Source: Cognatilysobacter xinjiangensis
Lineage (GTDB): Bacteria > Pseudomonadota > Gammaproteobacteria > Xanthomonadales > Xanthomonadaceae
Assembly (NCBI RefSeq): GCF_014651995.1
Contig: NZ_BMXY01000001.1
Coordinates: 1,178,001-1,242,000 of the forward strand
DNA length: 64,000 nt
Direction of reading: 5' to 3'
The notes under the pieces were generated by a model. That model saw only the letters and a list, made by a program, of their open reading frames with translations. It ran no database searches and had not been told where the DNA came from. The position numbers were made by a program, and so were the translations under genes. Below, piece after piece: positions 22,305-33,119 of this stretch. The first letter of the stretch is position 1; the number at the start of each line of letters is the position of its first letter.

Positions 22305-22429
22305 GCGGAGCCGCGGTCGGAGGTGGAGCCGGACAGCGCCACGGCCGCCTGGAGGCGGATCGGGCGTATCGAGTGGACCACGAAGAGTAACAGGCGACGG
22401 GCCCCTGCATACCCGCGCGGATGGACCGG

Positions 22430-23311
22430 TCAGTCCGCGGTCGGGAACCGGATTGCCGCCCGCACCACGTCGGACGGAAAGCCACGGCGCAGCAGGTAGT
22501 CCCCCGCCTTGCGTTCGCGCAGGCGCGGATCCTCGATCCTCGCGAAGCGGCGTTCGACAAAGTCGCGCGCGATTTCGGTCCAGTCGCCCTCGAATTCGTC
22601 CAGAGCCGAATGGCGGACCTCGGCCGGGAGATCGTGCGTTCCGAGTTCGGCGCGGATGTGCAGCGGGCCGTAGCCATTGGCCGCGCGGCTGCGGACCAGG
22701 CTCTCGGCGAAGCGGCGGTCGTCCTGCCAGCCGGCGCCGGTCAGTTTGTCCACGGCCGCCTCGACTTCGGCGGCATCGACGCCGCGCGAGACCAGCTTGC
22801 GGGTCAGCTCCTTGCGCGAGTGCTCGCGCCGGGTGAGCAGGCCGAGTGCCCGCTGCATCGCGGTGGCCGGCTTCCGCTCGCGCTTCGGGCGACGACGGGT
22901 ATCGCCTTCGCCGCCGAACAGGCTTTCGTAAGCCGGGCCGGCGTCGGCGCCGCCTTCCAGGAAGTTCCCGGAGGTCGGCTCGTCAGGGCGATCGCTGTCC
23001 AACATTGGCTGGACCGCGGGAGCAGTGTTGTCCCCGGCGGTATCGGCCCAGTTCGAGGAGGTGGGACCCGCCTGCCGCGCCCGCGTGTCGTCGGCAACGC
23101 GTGCGCGATCGCGTCCGTCCGCCGGGGCGTTTCGAGCGTGCGATTTCTTCGCCGATCGGCTCGCGGTTTTCGACGGGGCATCGAAATCCTCCGGCGCGAA
23201 CAGGTCCGACAACCGCACGATGCCCTGCGGCTCGGACGACGCAAACGACTCGGCCCCGGGCTGTTCGCCCGGGGCCGAGTCGCGATCCCGTGGGGGGCGC
23301 GGCCGTGCCAT
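22430..23311 (-). CDS. recX: RecA inhibitor RecX with long N-terminal extension
   Basis: Residues ~148-293 form a normal RecX three-helix-repeat protein ([19 protein letters not shown] to [15 protein letters not shown]), which binds and restrains RecA filaments. About 147 residues precede it, rich in Ala, Pro, Asp, Ser and Arg, predicted disordered and unlike RecX. ATG 23311 lies 8 bases after the recA stop with GAGG between them, so coupled translation from this start is credible. An internal start before AMQRALGLL would give the usual ~150-residue protein and cannot be excluded. Confidence 0.85.
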   Translation of the reverse strand: MARPRPPRDRDSAPGEQPGAESFASSEPQGIVRLSDLFAPEDFDAPSKTASRSAKKSHARNAPADGRDRARVADDTRARQAGPTSSNWADTAGDNTAPAVQPMLDSDRPDEPTSGNFLEGGADAGPAYESLFGGEGDTRRRPKRERKPATAMQRALGLLTRREHSRKELTRKLVSRGVDAAEVEAAVDKLTGAGWQDDRRFAESLVRSRAANGYGPLHIRAELGTHDLPAEVRHSALDEFEGDWTEIARDFVERRFARIEDPRLRERKAGDYLLRRGFPSDVVRAAIRFPTAD

Positions 23312-23319
23312 CGCCTCGA

Positions 23320-24348
<1,029 letters not shown>

Positions 24349-24502
24349 TGACGGGTTCCTGGTGTTCATTGGTGTAGGAGGATTCTCGTGTGCGGACATC
24401 GCAGGGGTTGAGACGATGGCATCCGCAGCTGAACTTTGCGATGAGCGGCAGCCCGGCGCCGTCGGTCGAGCCGCTCGGCGGTCGTAGGAAATGTCCGCGG
24501 CG

Positions 24503-24694
24503 TCAGCCGGAAACGTCGACGATCGGCGTCGACTGCGAGGTCGAGCGCACCAGCCCGATCGAGTACTCGCAGTCGAACTTGCTGACGTAGCCTTCGGCGC
24601 TGTCGGCCACCACTTCGCCGTTCGCCGCGACGAGGCGCCACCGCCACTGCAGGGACAGAAGCGAGTCGCCGGAACGGTAGATCTCGAACTTCAT
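24503..24694 (-). CDS. DUF1508 (YegP-like) small protein
   Basis: A 63-residue protein with one DUF1508 repeat: [19 protein letters not shown] followed by [14 protein letters not shown]. The family has two-stranded sheet-helix units, sometimes tandem (YegP); its molecular function is unclear. It starts 10 bases after the lexA stop, so it should be cotranscribed with lexA and come under SOS control. Confidence 0.8.
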   Translation of the reverse strand: MKFEIYRSGDSLLSLQWRWRLVAANGEVVADSAEGYVSKFDCEYSIGLVRSTSQSTPIVDVSG

Positions 24695-24704
24695 GCGCGC
24701 GGCC

Positions 24705-25328
24705 TCAGCGGTTCGGCCGCACGAGGCCGCAGTACAGGCCTTCGATCGCGAAGTCCTGGTCCGAGCCGACTTCGATCGGCGCGAAGTCGGGGTTGCGCGG
24801 CAGCAGGCGGATACGGTCCTTGGCGATCTTCAAGAGCTTCACGGTGATCGCGTCGTCGATACGGGCGACGACGATCTGCCCCGAGCGCGCCTCGTTGGTC
24901 CGATGCACACCGATGAGGTCGCCATCGAAGATGCCCTCGTCGCGCATCGAATCGCCCTTGACTCGCAGCAGGTAATCCGGCGCGGGCGCGAACAGGTTCT
25001 TGTCGAGTAGCACCATGTCGTCGGAACCGATGTCGGCACCGATCGGCAGGCCCGCAGCCACCTGGCCGAGCACCGGCAGCTGCAGCATGTCGGAGGCATT
25101 GGCAGCCGGCCGGTTCGGCGTGGCCACGAGACGGATGCCCCGCGCCTGCCCCGGCACCCGGCGGATCGCGCCGGCCTGCTCGAGCGCCTGCAGGTGGTAC
25201 TGCGCGGCGCGGACGCTGGAGAAGCCGAAGACCTCGGCGATTTCCGTCTGCGACGGCGGCACGCCGTCGGCCTCGATGCGCTCGGCGATCATTTCGAGGA
25301 TCGCCTGCTGGGTGTCGGTCAGGTTCAT
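24705..25328 (-). CDS. lexA: LexA repressor
   Basis: SOS repressor of 207 residues: N-terminal winged helix (SQTEIAEVFGFSSVRAAQYHL), cleavage site Ala92-Gly93 in QVAAGLP, and the self-cleavage dyad Ser127 (KGDSMRD) and Lys164 (ITVKLLK). ATG 25328 gives the usual MNLTDTQQAIL start. A LexA operator touches this ATG, so no conventional ribosome site is available. Confidence 0.97.
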   Translation of the reverse strand: MNLTDTQQAILEMIAERIEADGVPPSQTEIAEVFGFSSVRAAQYHLQALEQAGAIRRVPGQARGIRLVATPNRPAANASDMLQLPVLGQVAAGLPIGADIGSDDMVLLDKNLFAPAPDYLLRVKGDSMRDEGIFDGDLIGVHRTNEARSGQIVVARIDDAITVKLLKIAKDRIRLLPRNPDFAPIEVGSDQDFAIEGLYCGLVRPNR

Positions 25329-25346
25329 TAGTAGCAATACTACTAA
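25328..25346. promoter_or_regulatory. LexA operator at the lexA start
   Basis: TTAGTAG-CAATA-CTACTAA is a perfect 7-bp inverted repeat that fits the TTAG-N6-TACTA operator of Xylella/Xanthomonas LexA. Its last base is the A of the lexA start codon on the minus strand. It implies autorepression of lexA and of the DUF1508 gene behind it. Confidence 0.92.
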
Positions 25347-25373
25347 CTCGACCACCAACCGCAAGACCGCTCG

Positions 25374-25871
25374 TCAGCCCGCGTGCTCGATCAGTCCCCG
25401 CAGCGCCCGGCCCACGGTCTGGCGCCGGACGGCCTCGCGGTCGCCCTCGAAATGGAAGACGGCCGCCTGCGGGTAGCCGCCGCGGCGCTTCCAGCCGATC
25501 CAGACCGTGCCGACGGGCTTGTCCGGGGTGCCGCCACCCGGCCCCGCGATACCGGTGACGGCGACCGCCAGGCTGGCCGCCGAGTGCACCAATGCGCCCG
25601 AGACCATCTCGACCACCGTCTCGCGGCTCACCGCGCCGTGCGTTTCCAGCGTGTGCGGATTCACGCCCAGCAGTGCCTGCTTGGCCTCGTAGCTGTAGAC
25701 CACCATCCCGCAGTCGAACCAGGCGGACGAGCCGGCGAGGTCGGTCAGCGTCTTGGCGATCCAGCCGCCGGTGCAGCTTTCGGCAGTCACCACGGTGAGG
25801 TGGCGGTCGAGCGCGGCGCGGGCGAGGATTTCGCCTAGGCAGCGCAGGTCGTTGTCGGTGGGAAGGTCCAT
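25374..25871 (-). CDS. pncC: Nicotinamide-nucleotide amidase (CinA C-terminal domain protein)
   Basis: A 165-residue stand-alone CinA-C domain that deamidates NMN to nicotinate mononucleotide in the pyridine nucleotide cycle. The hallmark motifs are [11 protein letters not shown] near residue 28 and [19 protein letters not shown] near 110. ATG 25871 is the first start giving a natural N-terminus. It ends 27 bases before the LexA operator and may be under separate control from lexA. It diverges from mutS across 81 bases. Confidence 0.94.
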   Translation of the reverse strand: MDLPTDNDLRCLGEILARAALDRHLTVVTAESCTGGWIAKTLTDLAGSSAWFDCGMVVYSYEAKQALLGVNPHTLETHGAVSRETVVEMVSGALVHSAASLAVAVTGIAGPGGGTPDKPVGTVWIGWKRRGGYPQAAVFHFEGDREAVRRQTVGRALRGLIEHAG

Positions 25872-25952
25872 GCGGCCATTATGGACGGCGGTCGCGGGCA
25901 TACTGTCGCCCCGCCGGACCACCCCGCCCGGCCTGCCCGACCGACGCATCCC

Positions 25953-28556
25953 GTGCCAGACGCCAGCGCCGACGTCCGCTCCGCCGACGCCCATACCCCG
26001 CTCATGCGGCAGTTCTTCGCCTGCAAGGCGGAGCACCCGGACGTGCTGCTGTTCTTCCGGATGGGGGATTTCTACGAACTGTTCTACGACGACGCCCGCA
26101 AGGCCGCGCTGCTGCTGGACATCACGCTGACCCAGCGCGGCAGTTCGGCCGGCCAGCCGATCCCGATGGCCGGCGTGCCGCACCACTCCGCCGAGAGCTA
26201 CCTCGCGCGGCTCGTAGCGCTGGGCGAGTCGGTCGCGATCTGCGAGCAGATCGGCGACCCCGCCGCGAGCAAGGGCATCGTCGAGCGCAAGGTCGTGCGC
26301 ATCGTCACGCCGGGCACCGTCACCGACGAGGCGCTGCTCGACCAGCGCCGCGACACGCTGCTGCTGGCCGTCGCGCGCGGGAAGAACGGCTGGGGCCTGG
26401 CCTGGGCCGATCTTGCCGCCGGGCGCTTCCTGTGCAACGAGGTGGCGAACGAGGACCAGCTCGAAGCCGAGATCGCGCGCCTCGATCCCGCGGAGGTGCT
26501 CTGCCCCGACGAGGACTCGGTGCCGGCATGCATCGCGGCCCGCACCGGCCTGCGCCGCCGCGCGCCCTGGCTGTTCGACCTCGACAGCGGCCGCCGCCAG
26601 TTGCTGCGCTTCTTCGCCGTACATGACCTCACCGGCTTCGGCATCGACGACCGCCCGCTCGCCGTCGCCGCGGCGGCCGCGCTCTTGGGCTACGTCGAGG
26701 AGACGCAGAAGCAGCGGCTGCCGCACCTGACCTCGATCTCGGTCGAGTCGGGCGACGGCGCGATCGCGATGAACGCCGCGACGCGACGTCATCTCGAACT
26801 CGACACGCGCATCGACGGCGACACCCGCCACACCCTGCTGGGCGTGCTCGATTCCACCGTAACGCCAATGGGCGGGCGCCTGCTGCGCCGCTGGCTGCAC
26901 CGCCCGCTGCGCGATCGCGGCGTGCTGCGCCTGCGCCACAACGCGGTCGCCACGCTGATGGATTCGCGCGCCGACGACTCGCTGCGCGAGCGGCTGCGCG
27001 CGGTGGGCGACGTCGAGCGCATCCTCGCCCGCGTCGCACTGCGAAGCGCGCGTCCGCGCGACCTTTCGACACTGCGCGACGCGCTCGCCATGTTGCCCGG
27101 CCTGCGCGATGCGCTGGCGCCGCTCGACGCCCCGCGCCTTCAGGCCTTGCGCGACGAGCTCGGCGAGCACCACGCGATGGCCGCCTACCTCGCCGAGGCG
27201 ATCGTCCCGCAGCCGCCCGTGCTCGCGCGCGACGGCGGCGTGTTCGCTGACGATTTCGACGCCGAGCTCGACGAGCTGCGCCGCCTGTCGACCAACGCCG
27301 ACCAGTTCCTCGTCGACCTGGAGGTGCGCGAGCGCGAGGCGACGGGCATCACGACGCTGAAGGTCGGCTACAACCGTGTTCACGGCTACTACATCGAGGT
27401 CAGCAAGGCGCAGGCCTCGCGCGCGCCGGCGCACTACACGCGCCGCCAGACACTGACCGGCGCCGAGCGCTACATCACCGAGGAACTCAAGCAGTTCGAG
27501 GACAAGGTGCTGAGCGCCCGCGAGCGAGCGCTGGCCCGCGAGCGCCTCCTGTACGAGCAGTTGCTCGACGCGCTCAACGAGGGGCTGGAGCCGCTCAAGC
27601 GCTGCGCTGCGGCACTCTCGGAACTGGACGTGCTCGCCTGCTTCGCCGAGCGCGCGCAGGCGCTGGACTGGGCGCAACCCGAACTCACCGAGCATCCGGG
27701 CATCCGCATCGAGCGCGGGCGTCATCCGGTCGTCGAGGCCGTGCGCGACGCGCCGTTCGAGCCCAACGACCTGATCCTCGACTGCGCGCCCGACCACGCC
27801 GGCCGCCGCATGCTGGTGATCACGGGCCCGAACATGGGCGGCAAGAGCACGTACATGCGGCAGAACGCGCTGATCGTGCTGCTCGCGCACATCGGCAGCT
27901 TCGTGCCGGCGTCGATGGCGGTGATCGGTCCGATCGACCGCATCCTTACCCGCATCGGCGCAGGCGACGACCTCGCGCGCGGCCAGTCGACCTTCATGGT
28001 CGAGATGGCGGAGACGAGCTACATCCTCCACCACGCCACGGACCGCTCGCTGGTGCTGATGGACGAGATCGGCCGCGGCACGTCGACCTACGACGGCCTG
28101 GCGCTGGCCGAGGCCTGCGCGCGGCATCTGGCGGGCGTCAATCGCGCCTACACGTTGTTCGCCACGCACTATTTCGAGCTGACGCGCCTCGCCGAGCCCG
28201 GCAGCGGCATCGCCAACGTGCACCTCGACGCCGTCGAGCACGGCGACCGTCTGGTGTTCATGCACGCGGTGAAGGACGGCCCGGCGGACCGGAGCTTCGG
28301 ACTGCAGGTCGCGGCACTGGCCGGCCTGCCGAAGGCGGTCGTCGCGCAGGCGCGCGCGCGGCTGGCGGAACTCGAGCAGCAGCGGCCGGACGCTCCGCGT
28401 CCGCCGATGACGGCGTCGGCGCTCGAATCGCCGCAGCAGTTCGCGCTGTTCCCACCGAGTTCGGCTGCGCTGGATGCGCTGGCCGGCATCGACCCGGACG
28501 ACCTCACGCCAAAGCAGGCGCTCGAGGCGCTGTACCGGCTGCGCTCGCTGCTCTAG
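25953..28556 (+). CDS. mutS: DNA mismatch repair protein MutS
   Basis: Mismatch sensor ATPase. The 867-residue protein has the mismatch-binding [15 protein letters not shown] motif (Phe-X-Glu wedge) near residue 33, a lever/clamp region, Walker [14 protein letters not shown], Walker [16 protein letters not shown] and a C-terminal HhH/tetramer tail. The GTG at 25953 places the start just before [10 protein letters not shown], as in homologues; an upstream ATG at 25881 adds a Pro-rich segment overlapping pncC. The stop overlaps the convergent TMEM175 stop. Confidence 0.97.
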   Translation: MPDASADVRSADAHTPLMRQFFACKAEHPDVLLFFRMGDFYELFYDDARKAALLLDITLTQRGSSAGQPIPMAGVPHHSAESYLARLVALGESVAICEQIGDPAASKGIVERKVVRIVTPGTVTDEALLDQRRDTLLLAVARGKNGWGLAWADLAAGRFLCNEVANEDQLEAEIARLDPAEVLCPDEDSVPACIAARTGLRRRAPWLFDLDSGRRQLLRFFAVHDLTGFGIDDRPLAVAAAAALLGYVEETQKQRLPHLTSISVESGDGAIAMNAATRRHLELDTRIDGDTRHTLLGVLDSTVTPMGGRLLRRWLHRPLRDRGVLRLRHNAVATLMDSRADDSLRERLRAVGDVERILARVALRSARPRDLSTLRDALAMLPGLRDALAPLDAPRLQALRDELGEHHAMAAYLAEAIVPQPPVLARDGGVFADDFDAELDELRRLSTNADQFLVDLEVREREATGITTLKVGYNRVHGYYIEVSKAQASRAPAHYTRRQTLTGAERYITEELKQFEDKVLSARERALARERLLYEQLLDALNEGLEPLKRCAAALSELDVLACFAERAQALDWAQPELTEHPGIRIERGRHPVVEAVRDAPFEPNDLILDCAPDHAGRRMLVITGPNMGGKSTYMRQNALIVLLAHIGSFVPASMAVIGPIDRILTRIGAGDDLARGQSTFMVEMAETSYILHHATDRSLVLMDEIGRGTSTYDGLALAEACARHLAGVNRAYTLFATHYFELTRLAEPGSGIANVHLDAVEHGDRLVFMHAVKDGPADRSFGLQVAALAGLPKAVVAQARARLAELEQQRPDAPRPPMTASALESPQQFALFPPSSAALDALAGIDPDDLTPKQALEALYRLRSLL

Positions 28557-29179
28557 GCGGCTTCGGGGGCCGCCGTCGTCGCCGGACGGCACAGCAGGCG
28601 GCGCCACAGCGGCAGCGTGAGCATCGCCAGCGGCGCGAAGAACGGCGCGAGCTGTGCGAGCGCGAGCGCGGTGATCGATGCGCAGATCGTCGCGATGCCG
28701 CGCCCGCGGATGAAGCGCACGTCGTCGGCGGTCGTGGTCGACGCGCGCATCGCCGGCCCGGTCGCCAGCGTGTTGACGCGCAGGTTGAGCAGCGCGGTCA
28801 CCAGCATCCAGCCCCAATAGAGCGACGCCGGTACGCGGGCGCCGGCGTACTCGCTCATGAAGGCCGTGAGGAACGGCATGAAGGCGATCGCGCCCAGCAG
28901 CATCAGGTTCCAGCCGACGATGCGCTGCGAGAACCGCGAGGCCAATGACATCGCGCGATGGTGGCCGGCCCAGAAGGCGCCAATCACGCCGAAGCTTACG
29001 AAGAAGCCGATGAGGTTCGGCAGCAGGTGCCAGAGCGCCCGCCAGTACGCCATGTCGCCGACGCCTCGCGGCACTTCGGGCACATGCACCTCGATCACCA
29101 GCAGCGTGATCGCGATGGCGAAGACGGCATCGGAAAAGAACGTCAGCCGCTCGAGCGGCTGGTCGACGTGATCGGTCAT
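28553..29179 (-). CDS. TMEM175-family (DUF1211) potassium channel-like protein
   Basis: A 208-residue membrane protein of six predicted TM segments. The first helix has the family filter motif [15 protein letters not shown]. Bacterial members form K+-leak channels as tetramers. ATG 29179 follows GGGGAG; a longer N-terminus is possible but polar and lacks a ribosome site. It diverges from katA, so the OxyR-like site could also affect it. Confidence 0.88.
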   Translation of the reverse strand: MTDHVDQPLERLTFFSDAVFAIAITLLVIEVHVPEVPRGVGDMAYWRALWHLLPNLIGFFVSFGVIGAFWAGHHRAMSLASRFSQRIVGWNLMLLGAIAFMPFLTAFMSEYAGARVPASLYWGWMLVTALLNLRVNTLATGPAMRASTTTADDVRFIRGRGIATICASITALALAQLAPFFAPLAMLTLPLWRRLLCRPATTAAPEAA

Positions 29180-29239
29180 GGCATCTCCCCTGTCGCCCGA
29201 TTGTTCGCCGACGGGCTCCTGCGTCGCAAGCAGATGGAT

Positions 29240-29276
29240 ATAGGCCTGGCCTATCACAGCGGTCCGAACAATCGAT
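29240..29276. promoter_or_regulatory. OxyR-like site upstream of katA
   Basis: Four tetranucleotides at the OxyR spacing: ATAG-N7-CTAT-N7-GTCC-N7-CGAT. The first two match the consensus ATAG/CTAT fully, the fourth three of four, the third poorly. The first half is also a palindrome around GGCCTGGCC. It lies 54-90 bases before the katA ATG, as expected for peroxide activation. No oxyR is in the window. Confidence 0.65.
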
Positions 29277-29329
29277 TTCCGTCGAGGCCGCCTACCGCCT
29301 AGCTTGGCCGCACCACCGAGGAGTCACCA

Positions 29330-30874
29330 ATGAGCAGCCCCGACCCCAACGCCGCGCAGTGCCCAGTCATGACGACCACCGCCGGCAACCCCATCGCCGA
29401 CAACCAGAATTCGCTCAGCGCCGGCCCGCGCGGCCCGCTGCTGCTGCAGGACTACCAGCTGGTCGAGAAGCTCGCCCACCAGAACCGCGAGCGCGTGCCG
29501 GAGCGCGTCGTCCACGCCAAGGGCTGGGGCGCGTACGGCAGCCTCACCGTGACCGGCGACATCAGCCGCTACACGAAGGCGAAGCTGTTCTCCGAGATCG
29601 GCAAGAAGACCGACCTGCTGATCCGCTTCTCCACCGTTGCCGGCGAGATGGGCGCCGCCGACGCCGAGCGCGACGTGCGCGGCTTCGCCGTGAAGTTCTA
29701 CACCGAGGAAGGCAACTGGGACCTCGTCGGCAACAACACGCCGGTGTTCTTCATTCGTGATCCGATGAAGTTCCCCGACTTCATCCGCACGCAGAAGCGC
29801 CACCCGCGCACCAACCTGCGCTCGCCGACGGCGATGTGGGATTTCTGGTCGCTCTCGCCCGAGTCGCTGCACCAGATCACCATCCTGTTCTCCGACCGCG
29901 GCCTGCCCACCGACGTGCGCCACATGAACGGCTACGGCTCGCATACCTACAGCTTCGTCAACGACGAAGGCCAGCGCGTGTGGGTGAAGTTCCACTTCAA
30001 GTCGATGCAGGGTCATCGCCACTGGACGAACGCCGAGGCCGCCGAAGTCGTCGGCCGCACGCGCGAATCCACGCAGGAGGACCTGTTCGCGGCCGTCGAG
30101 CGCGGCGACTACCCGCGCTGGCGGATGTGCGTGCAGATCATGACCGAGGACATGGCGGACGAGTGGTCGGCGCGCACCGGCTGGAATCCCTTCGACCTCA
30201 CCAAGGTGTGGCCGCACAAGGATTTTCCGCTGATAGAGGTGGGCGTGGTCGAACTCAACCGCAATGCCGACAACTACTTCGCCGAGATCGAGCAGGCCGC
30301 GTTCTCGCCCTCGAACATCGTGCCCGGCATCGGCTTCTCGCCGGACCGCGTGCTGCAGGGCCGCATCTTCGCCTATGCCGACGCGCACCGTTACCGCATC
30401 GGCACGCATTACGAGGCGCTGCCGGTGAACCGCCCGCGCTGCCCCGTGCACAGCTACCACCGCGATGGCTCGATGCGCTTCTTCGGCCTGCAGACCGGCA
30501 GCCCCGACGCGTACTACGAGCCGAATTCCGTCGCCGGCAGCGCACAGCAGGCGCCGCAGTACCGCGAGCCGCCGCTGAAGATCGGCGACATGGCCGACCG
30601 CTACAGCCATCGCGACGACCACGACGATTACACGCAGGCCGGCAATCTGTTCCGACTGTTCGACGAGGGCCAGAAACAGCGCCTGTTCGACAATATCGCC
30701 GCCGCGATGCAGGGCGTTCCCGAGGTGATCGTGCGTCGCCAGCTGGCGCACTTCGCCAAGGCCGACCCGGCCTATGCCGCCGGCGTGGCGCGCGCGCTCG
30801 CACCGGATCCGGCCGGCGACGATCGCCTCAAGGGCACCAGCGCGACCGACTCGGTCGAACCCGTGGCGAGCTGA
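29330..30874 (+). CDS. katA: Monofunctional haem catalase
   Basis: Dismutates H2O2. The 514-residue small-subunit catalase has the distal His62 in [11 protein letters not shown], Asn135 in [12 protein letters not shown] and the proximal Tyr region [12 protein letters not shown], plus NADPH-pocket sequences ([15 protein letters not shown]). ATG 29330 has GAGGAG upstream. There is no signal peptide, so it is cytoplasmic. A strong terminator follows 22 bases after the stop. Confidence 0.96.
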   Translation: MSSPDPNAAQCPVMTTTAGNPIADNQNSLSAGPRGPLLLQDYQLVEKLAHQNRERVPERVVHAKGWGAYGSLTVTGDISRYTKAKLFSEIGKKTDLLIRFSTVAGEMGAADAERDVRGFAVKFYTEEGNWDLVGNNTPVFFIRDPMKFPDFIRTQKRHPRTNLRSPTAMWDFWSLSPESLHQITILFSDRGLPTDVRHMNGYGSHTYSFVNDEGQRVWVKFHFKSMQGHRHWTNAEAAEVVGRTRESTQEDLFAAVERGDYPRWRMCVQIMTEDMADEWSARTGWNPFDLTKVWPHKDFPLIEVGVVELNRNADNYFAEIEQAAFSPSNIVPGIGFSPDRVLQGRIFAYADAHRYRIGTHYEALPVNRPRCPVHSYHRDGSMRFFGLQTGSPDAYYEPNSVAGSAQQAPQYREPPLKIGDMADRYSHRDDHDDYTQAGNLFRLFDEGQKQRLFDNIAAAMQGVPEVIVRRQLAHFAKADPAYAAGVARALAPDPAGDDRLKGTSATDSVEPVAS

Positions 30875-30895
30875 TCGCAAGCGTTTCCCGGTGCG

Positions 30896-30922
30896 AAGGC
30901 CCGGCTCCGGCCGGGCCTTTTT
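30896..30922 (+). terminator. Rho-independent terminator after katA
   Basis: AAGGCCCGGC-TCCG-GCCGGGCCTT stem followed by T residues. It sits directly after the katA stop. Confidence 0.9.
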
Positions 30923-30973
30923 CGCGCGATCGACGTACGAGATGTTTCGATGGACGCCCGACACGGAGCCGCC

Positions 30974-31180
30974 ATGAGCCATCGAATCCCCAACGACCCC
31001 GAACGCGTCAACGTCAACGACGAGCAGGAAGCGGCGTACTGGTGCCGCGAACTCGGCTGCAGCGCCGAGGAACTGCAGGAAGCCGTCAGCGCCGTCGGCG
31101 TGCAGGCCGCGGACGTGCGCCTGCACCTCGGCCAGGCGACGCGCGATCCGTCACGGGCCGTCGATGCCGTGCGTGGCTGA
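30974..31180 (+). CDS. DUF3606 family protein
   Basis: A 68-residue soluble protein with the DUF3606 pattern: a polar start, then RVNVNDEQEAAYWCRELGC and SAEELQEAVSAVG. Members are common, often next to stress genes, and of unknown role. ATG 30974 follows ACGGAG; the in-frame ATG at 30950 overlaps the terminator flank and is less likely. It is followed after 27 bases by the DUF937 gene. Confidence 0.8.
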   Translation: MSHRIPNDPERVNVNDEQEAAYWCRELGCSAEELQEAVSAVGVQAADVRLHLGQATRDPSRAVDAVRG

Positions 31181-31207
31181 CTGGCGCCCGCAATACGGAG
31201 AGACGCG

Positions 31208-31843
31208 ATGAACGGTCCCCTGCTCGACGACCTCCACGACCAGCTGCGCGGCGAGCCCACGCGGCGCCTGGCCGAGTACCTCGACGTTTCGCGCGACGTG
31301 GCCACCGCTGCGACGGACGTCGCGCTGCGCGTGCTCATCGGCGCCACGCATCACGCGGTGCAGGGCGACGGAGGTGCCCGCGCGCTGCTGGGCGCGCTCG
31401 AGTTCGACCACCGCGGCGTCGACCCGTCCAACGCGCTCGCCACGGCGATCGCCGGAGGCGCCCGGCGCGATGCGGTGCTCGATGCGATCCTGGGCGAGCA
31501 TCGCATCTCCACGGCGGACGGCGTCGCCACCGCGAGCGGCCTCGACAGCGTGCGTGCCGATGCGCTGCTGCGCGCGCTCGCCCCGACCCTCATGGCGTAT
31601 CTGGCACGCCGCCTTTTCACGCCGGCGGACGCCGATGGCGCGACCACGCCGCGCGCCACGCCGGACGGGCTGCGCGCGGCGCTGGCCGCCGAGGTGGAAG
31701 GCATGCGCGGTCGCGAGCCGGCAGAGGCGATGCCGCATCGCGATGCGATCGCGGGCATGGACATGCCCGGCCTGGACGACGACGGGCTCGGCCCGCTACC
31801 GGTGCAGACGGCGGAAATGCGCAGCCCGCGCCCACGGCTCTGA
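31208..31843 (+). CDS. DUF937 family protein
   Basis: A 211-residue soluble protein. Residues ~1-135 match the DUF937 helical repeat domain (LLDDLHDQL, VSRDVATAATDVALRVLIG, a second copy ending ALLRALAPTLMAYLARRL), as in YidB-like proteins. The C-terminus is acidic and Pro-rich. ATG 31208 follows GGAGAG. Function is unknown; it is probably cotranscribed with the DUF3606 gene. Confidence 0.82.
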   Translation: MNGPLLDDLHDQLRGEPTRRLAEYLDVSRDVATAATDVALRVLIGATHHAVQGDGGARALLGALEFDHRGVDPSNALATAIAGGARRDAVLDAILGEHRISTADGVATASGLDSVRADALLRALAPTLMAYLARRLFTPADADGATTPRATPDGLRAALAAEVEGMRGREPAEAMPHRDAIAGMDMPGLDDDGLGPLPVQTAEMRSPRPRL

Positions 31844-31862
31844 GGCGCTCGTGGCGAAGCGC

Positions 31863-32267
31863 TCAGGCGGCGTCGATGTCGCCCAGCGCGCGGATAAGGC
31901 GGCGCGCACGCTTGTCGGGGCGCTGTTCGGGCGCGCGGTAGCCGTCGCGCGCCGCGGCCCGCTCCGCACGCGCCTGTTCGCGCAGCGCCTTTGATTCCTC
32001 TGTCTCGGCGTACAGCGCCTGCGCGACCGGTGCGGACCCGCGAACGGTACTCAGGCCCAGCACGCGTACCTCGAATCGCTCGTCGCCGCGCAGGATGCAA
32101 AGCGCATCGCCCTCCCTCACCGCGCGCGATGCCTTGACGCGCTGGCCGTCGACTTCTACGCGGCCGGTCTCGATCGCCTGCTTGGCGAGCGAACGGGTCT
32201 TGAAGAAGCGAGCGGCCCAGAGCCACTGATCGATGCGGACGGAAGCGAGCGGGAGGGATTCGGTCAT
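31863..32267 (-). CDS. hslR: S4-domain ribosome-associated protein Hsp15
   Basis: A 134-residue RNA-binding protein that recycles blocked 50S subunits carrying nascent chains in E. coli. The S4 domain covers residues ~10-65 (RIDQWLWAARFFKTRSLAKQ, GRVEVDGQRVKASRAVREGD); the C-terminus is basic and helical (RAERAAARDGYRAPEQRPDK). ATG 32267 would overlap the natural stop of the preceding Mut7-C gene as ATGA. Confidence 0.93.
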   Translation of the reverse strand: MTESLPLASVRIDQWLWAARFFKTRSLAKQAIETGRVEVDGQRVKASRAVREGDALCILRGDERFEVRVLGLSTVRGSAPVAQALYAETEESKALREQARAERAAARDGYRAPEQRPDKRARRLIRALGDIDAA

Positions 32268-32996
32268 GCGTTGGTGATGTCGGTTGGATCGGGGGTTCGG
32301 GCGGAAGCACGATACCGGCCGCGGCGAGCCGCTCGCGCAGCCGGACGACATGGCTACCGTTCCAGTAGACGCGGCGGCAGTCTCCGCAGCGGCTGAAGCG
32401 TGTGGCGCTGCGGCGGGCGCCAGCGGGTATGGCGTCGACCACGTTCGCCAGCTCTGTGGGCGCCACCACGCCGTTGCAATGGGCGCAGCGCGTGAACGGC
32501 GCGAAGGCCACGGCGAGTCCAAAGCGCGCGTTCATTTCGGCGAGCTGTTCGAGCGGCGCGGTCGCATACACGAAGGCTGCCGGCCCAAGGCGGGTGCGCT
32601 TGAGCAGGCCGGTGTCGCGCGTCAGCAGCACCCTGCCCTCGGCGGTGCCGAGGGCCACCAGCGCGTCGTCACCGGCATTGTTGCGGTAAGCGGTATCGAT
32701 GCCCAGCAGGCGCAAATAGCCGGCAAGGCGGCCGAGGTGCACGTCGAGCACGAAGCGTGGCGGATCGCCGGCGGGCTGCACGAGCCGCGGAAACACGCTG
32801 ATGGATTCGCCACCGCGCAGCCGATGCATGAGTGAAGCAATGCGGCCATCGACGATCACCCGCCCGATCTCGACATGCGGAATGCCGACGGACTCGATCG
32901 GATCCTTCAACGCGGGCGACCCATCGAAGCCCACCGCGAACGTGCCCCCCGGCGACGAGGCGCTAGGAACCGTTCCAGCCGCCCGTGGGCCCGCAT
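32264..32996 (-). pseudogene. Mut7-C RNase-like protein gene with two frameshifts
   Basis: The protein pieces add up to a beta-grasp (ubiquitin-like) N-terminus, a PIN-like Mut7-C domain (RFVLDVHLGRLAGYLRLLGI, GRVLLTRDTGLLKR) and a zinc ribbon (CAHC, CGDC). The first 16-18 codons (MRAHGRLERFLAPRRRG) are in one frame; GTFAVGFDGSPALKDPIE onward is in another. The break is at a run of six C at 32945-32950; one extra base restores the frame. The main frame then has no stop for about 900 bases; one extra base in the G5 run at 32291-32295 gives a tail ending DPTDITNA with a stop overlapping hslR. It is either sequence error or a decayed gene. A GTG at 33023 is an alternative start. Confidence 0.75.
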
Positions 32997-33076
32997 TCCG
33001 CAGTCGCGACGCTCGATCGACACCTCATCAGCCTGACAGTCCGCGGTGCACGCGTCGTCGAGGGCCGCAAACGCGA

Positions 33077-33098
33077 ACGGCCGCCCGAAGGCGGCCGT
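33077..33098 (-). terminator. Hairpin after rplS, likely terminator
   Basis: A perfect 9-bp stem ACGGCCGCC/GGCGGCCGT with a 4-base loop, 22 bases past the rplS stop on the minus strand. It is followed by only a short T run, so its strength is uncertain. Confidence 0.6.
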
Positions 33099-33119
33099 CG
33101 CAGAACCACTGCGGCGCGA

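Noticed and set aside
24349-24502. Looked for a second LexA box or a separate recA promoter.
   Set aside because: No TTAG-N6-TACTA or close variant found; nothing else recognisable, so recA control is left open.
25374-28817. Open minus-strand frame of more than 1,100 codons running antisense to all of mutS.
   Set aside because: It is His/Arg/Ala-skewed over the mutS part and lacks domains; only its last 165 codons (pncC) make a real protein. High G+C content keeps antisense frames open.
31351-32934. A 527-codon minus-strand frame that looks like a giant Mut7-C fusion.
   Set aside because: Past the zinc ribbon the frame reads through hslR in the wrong phase and antisense to the DUF937 gene, losing sensible composition. 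A missing base at 32291-32295 explains it.
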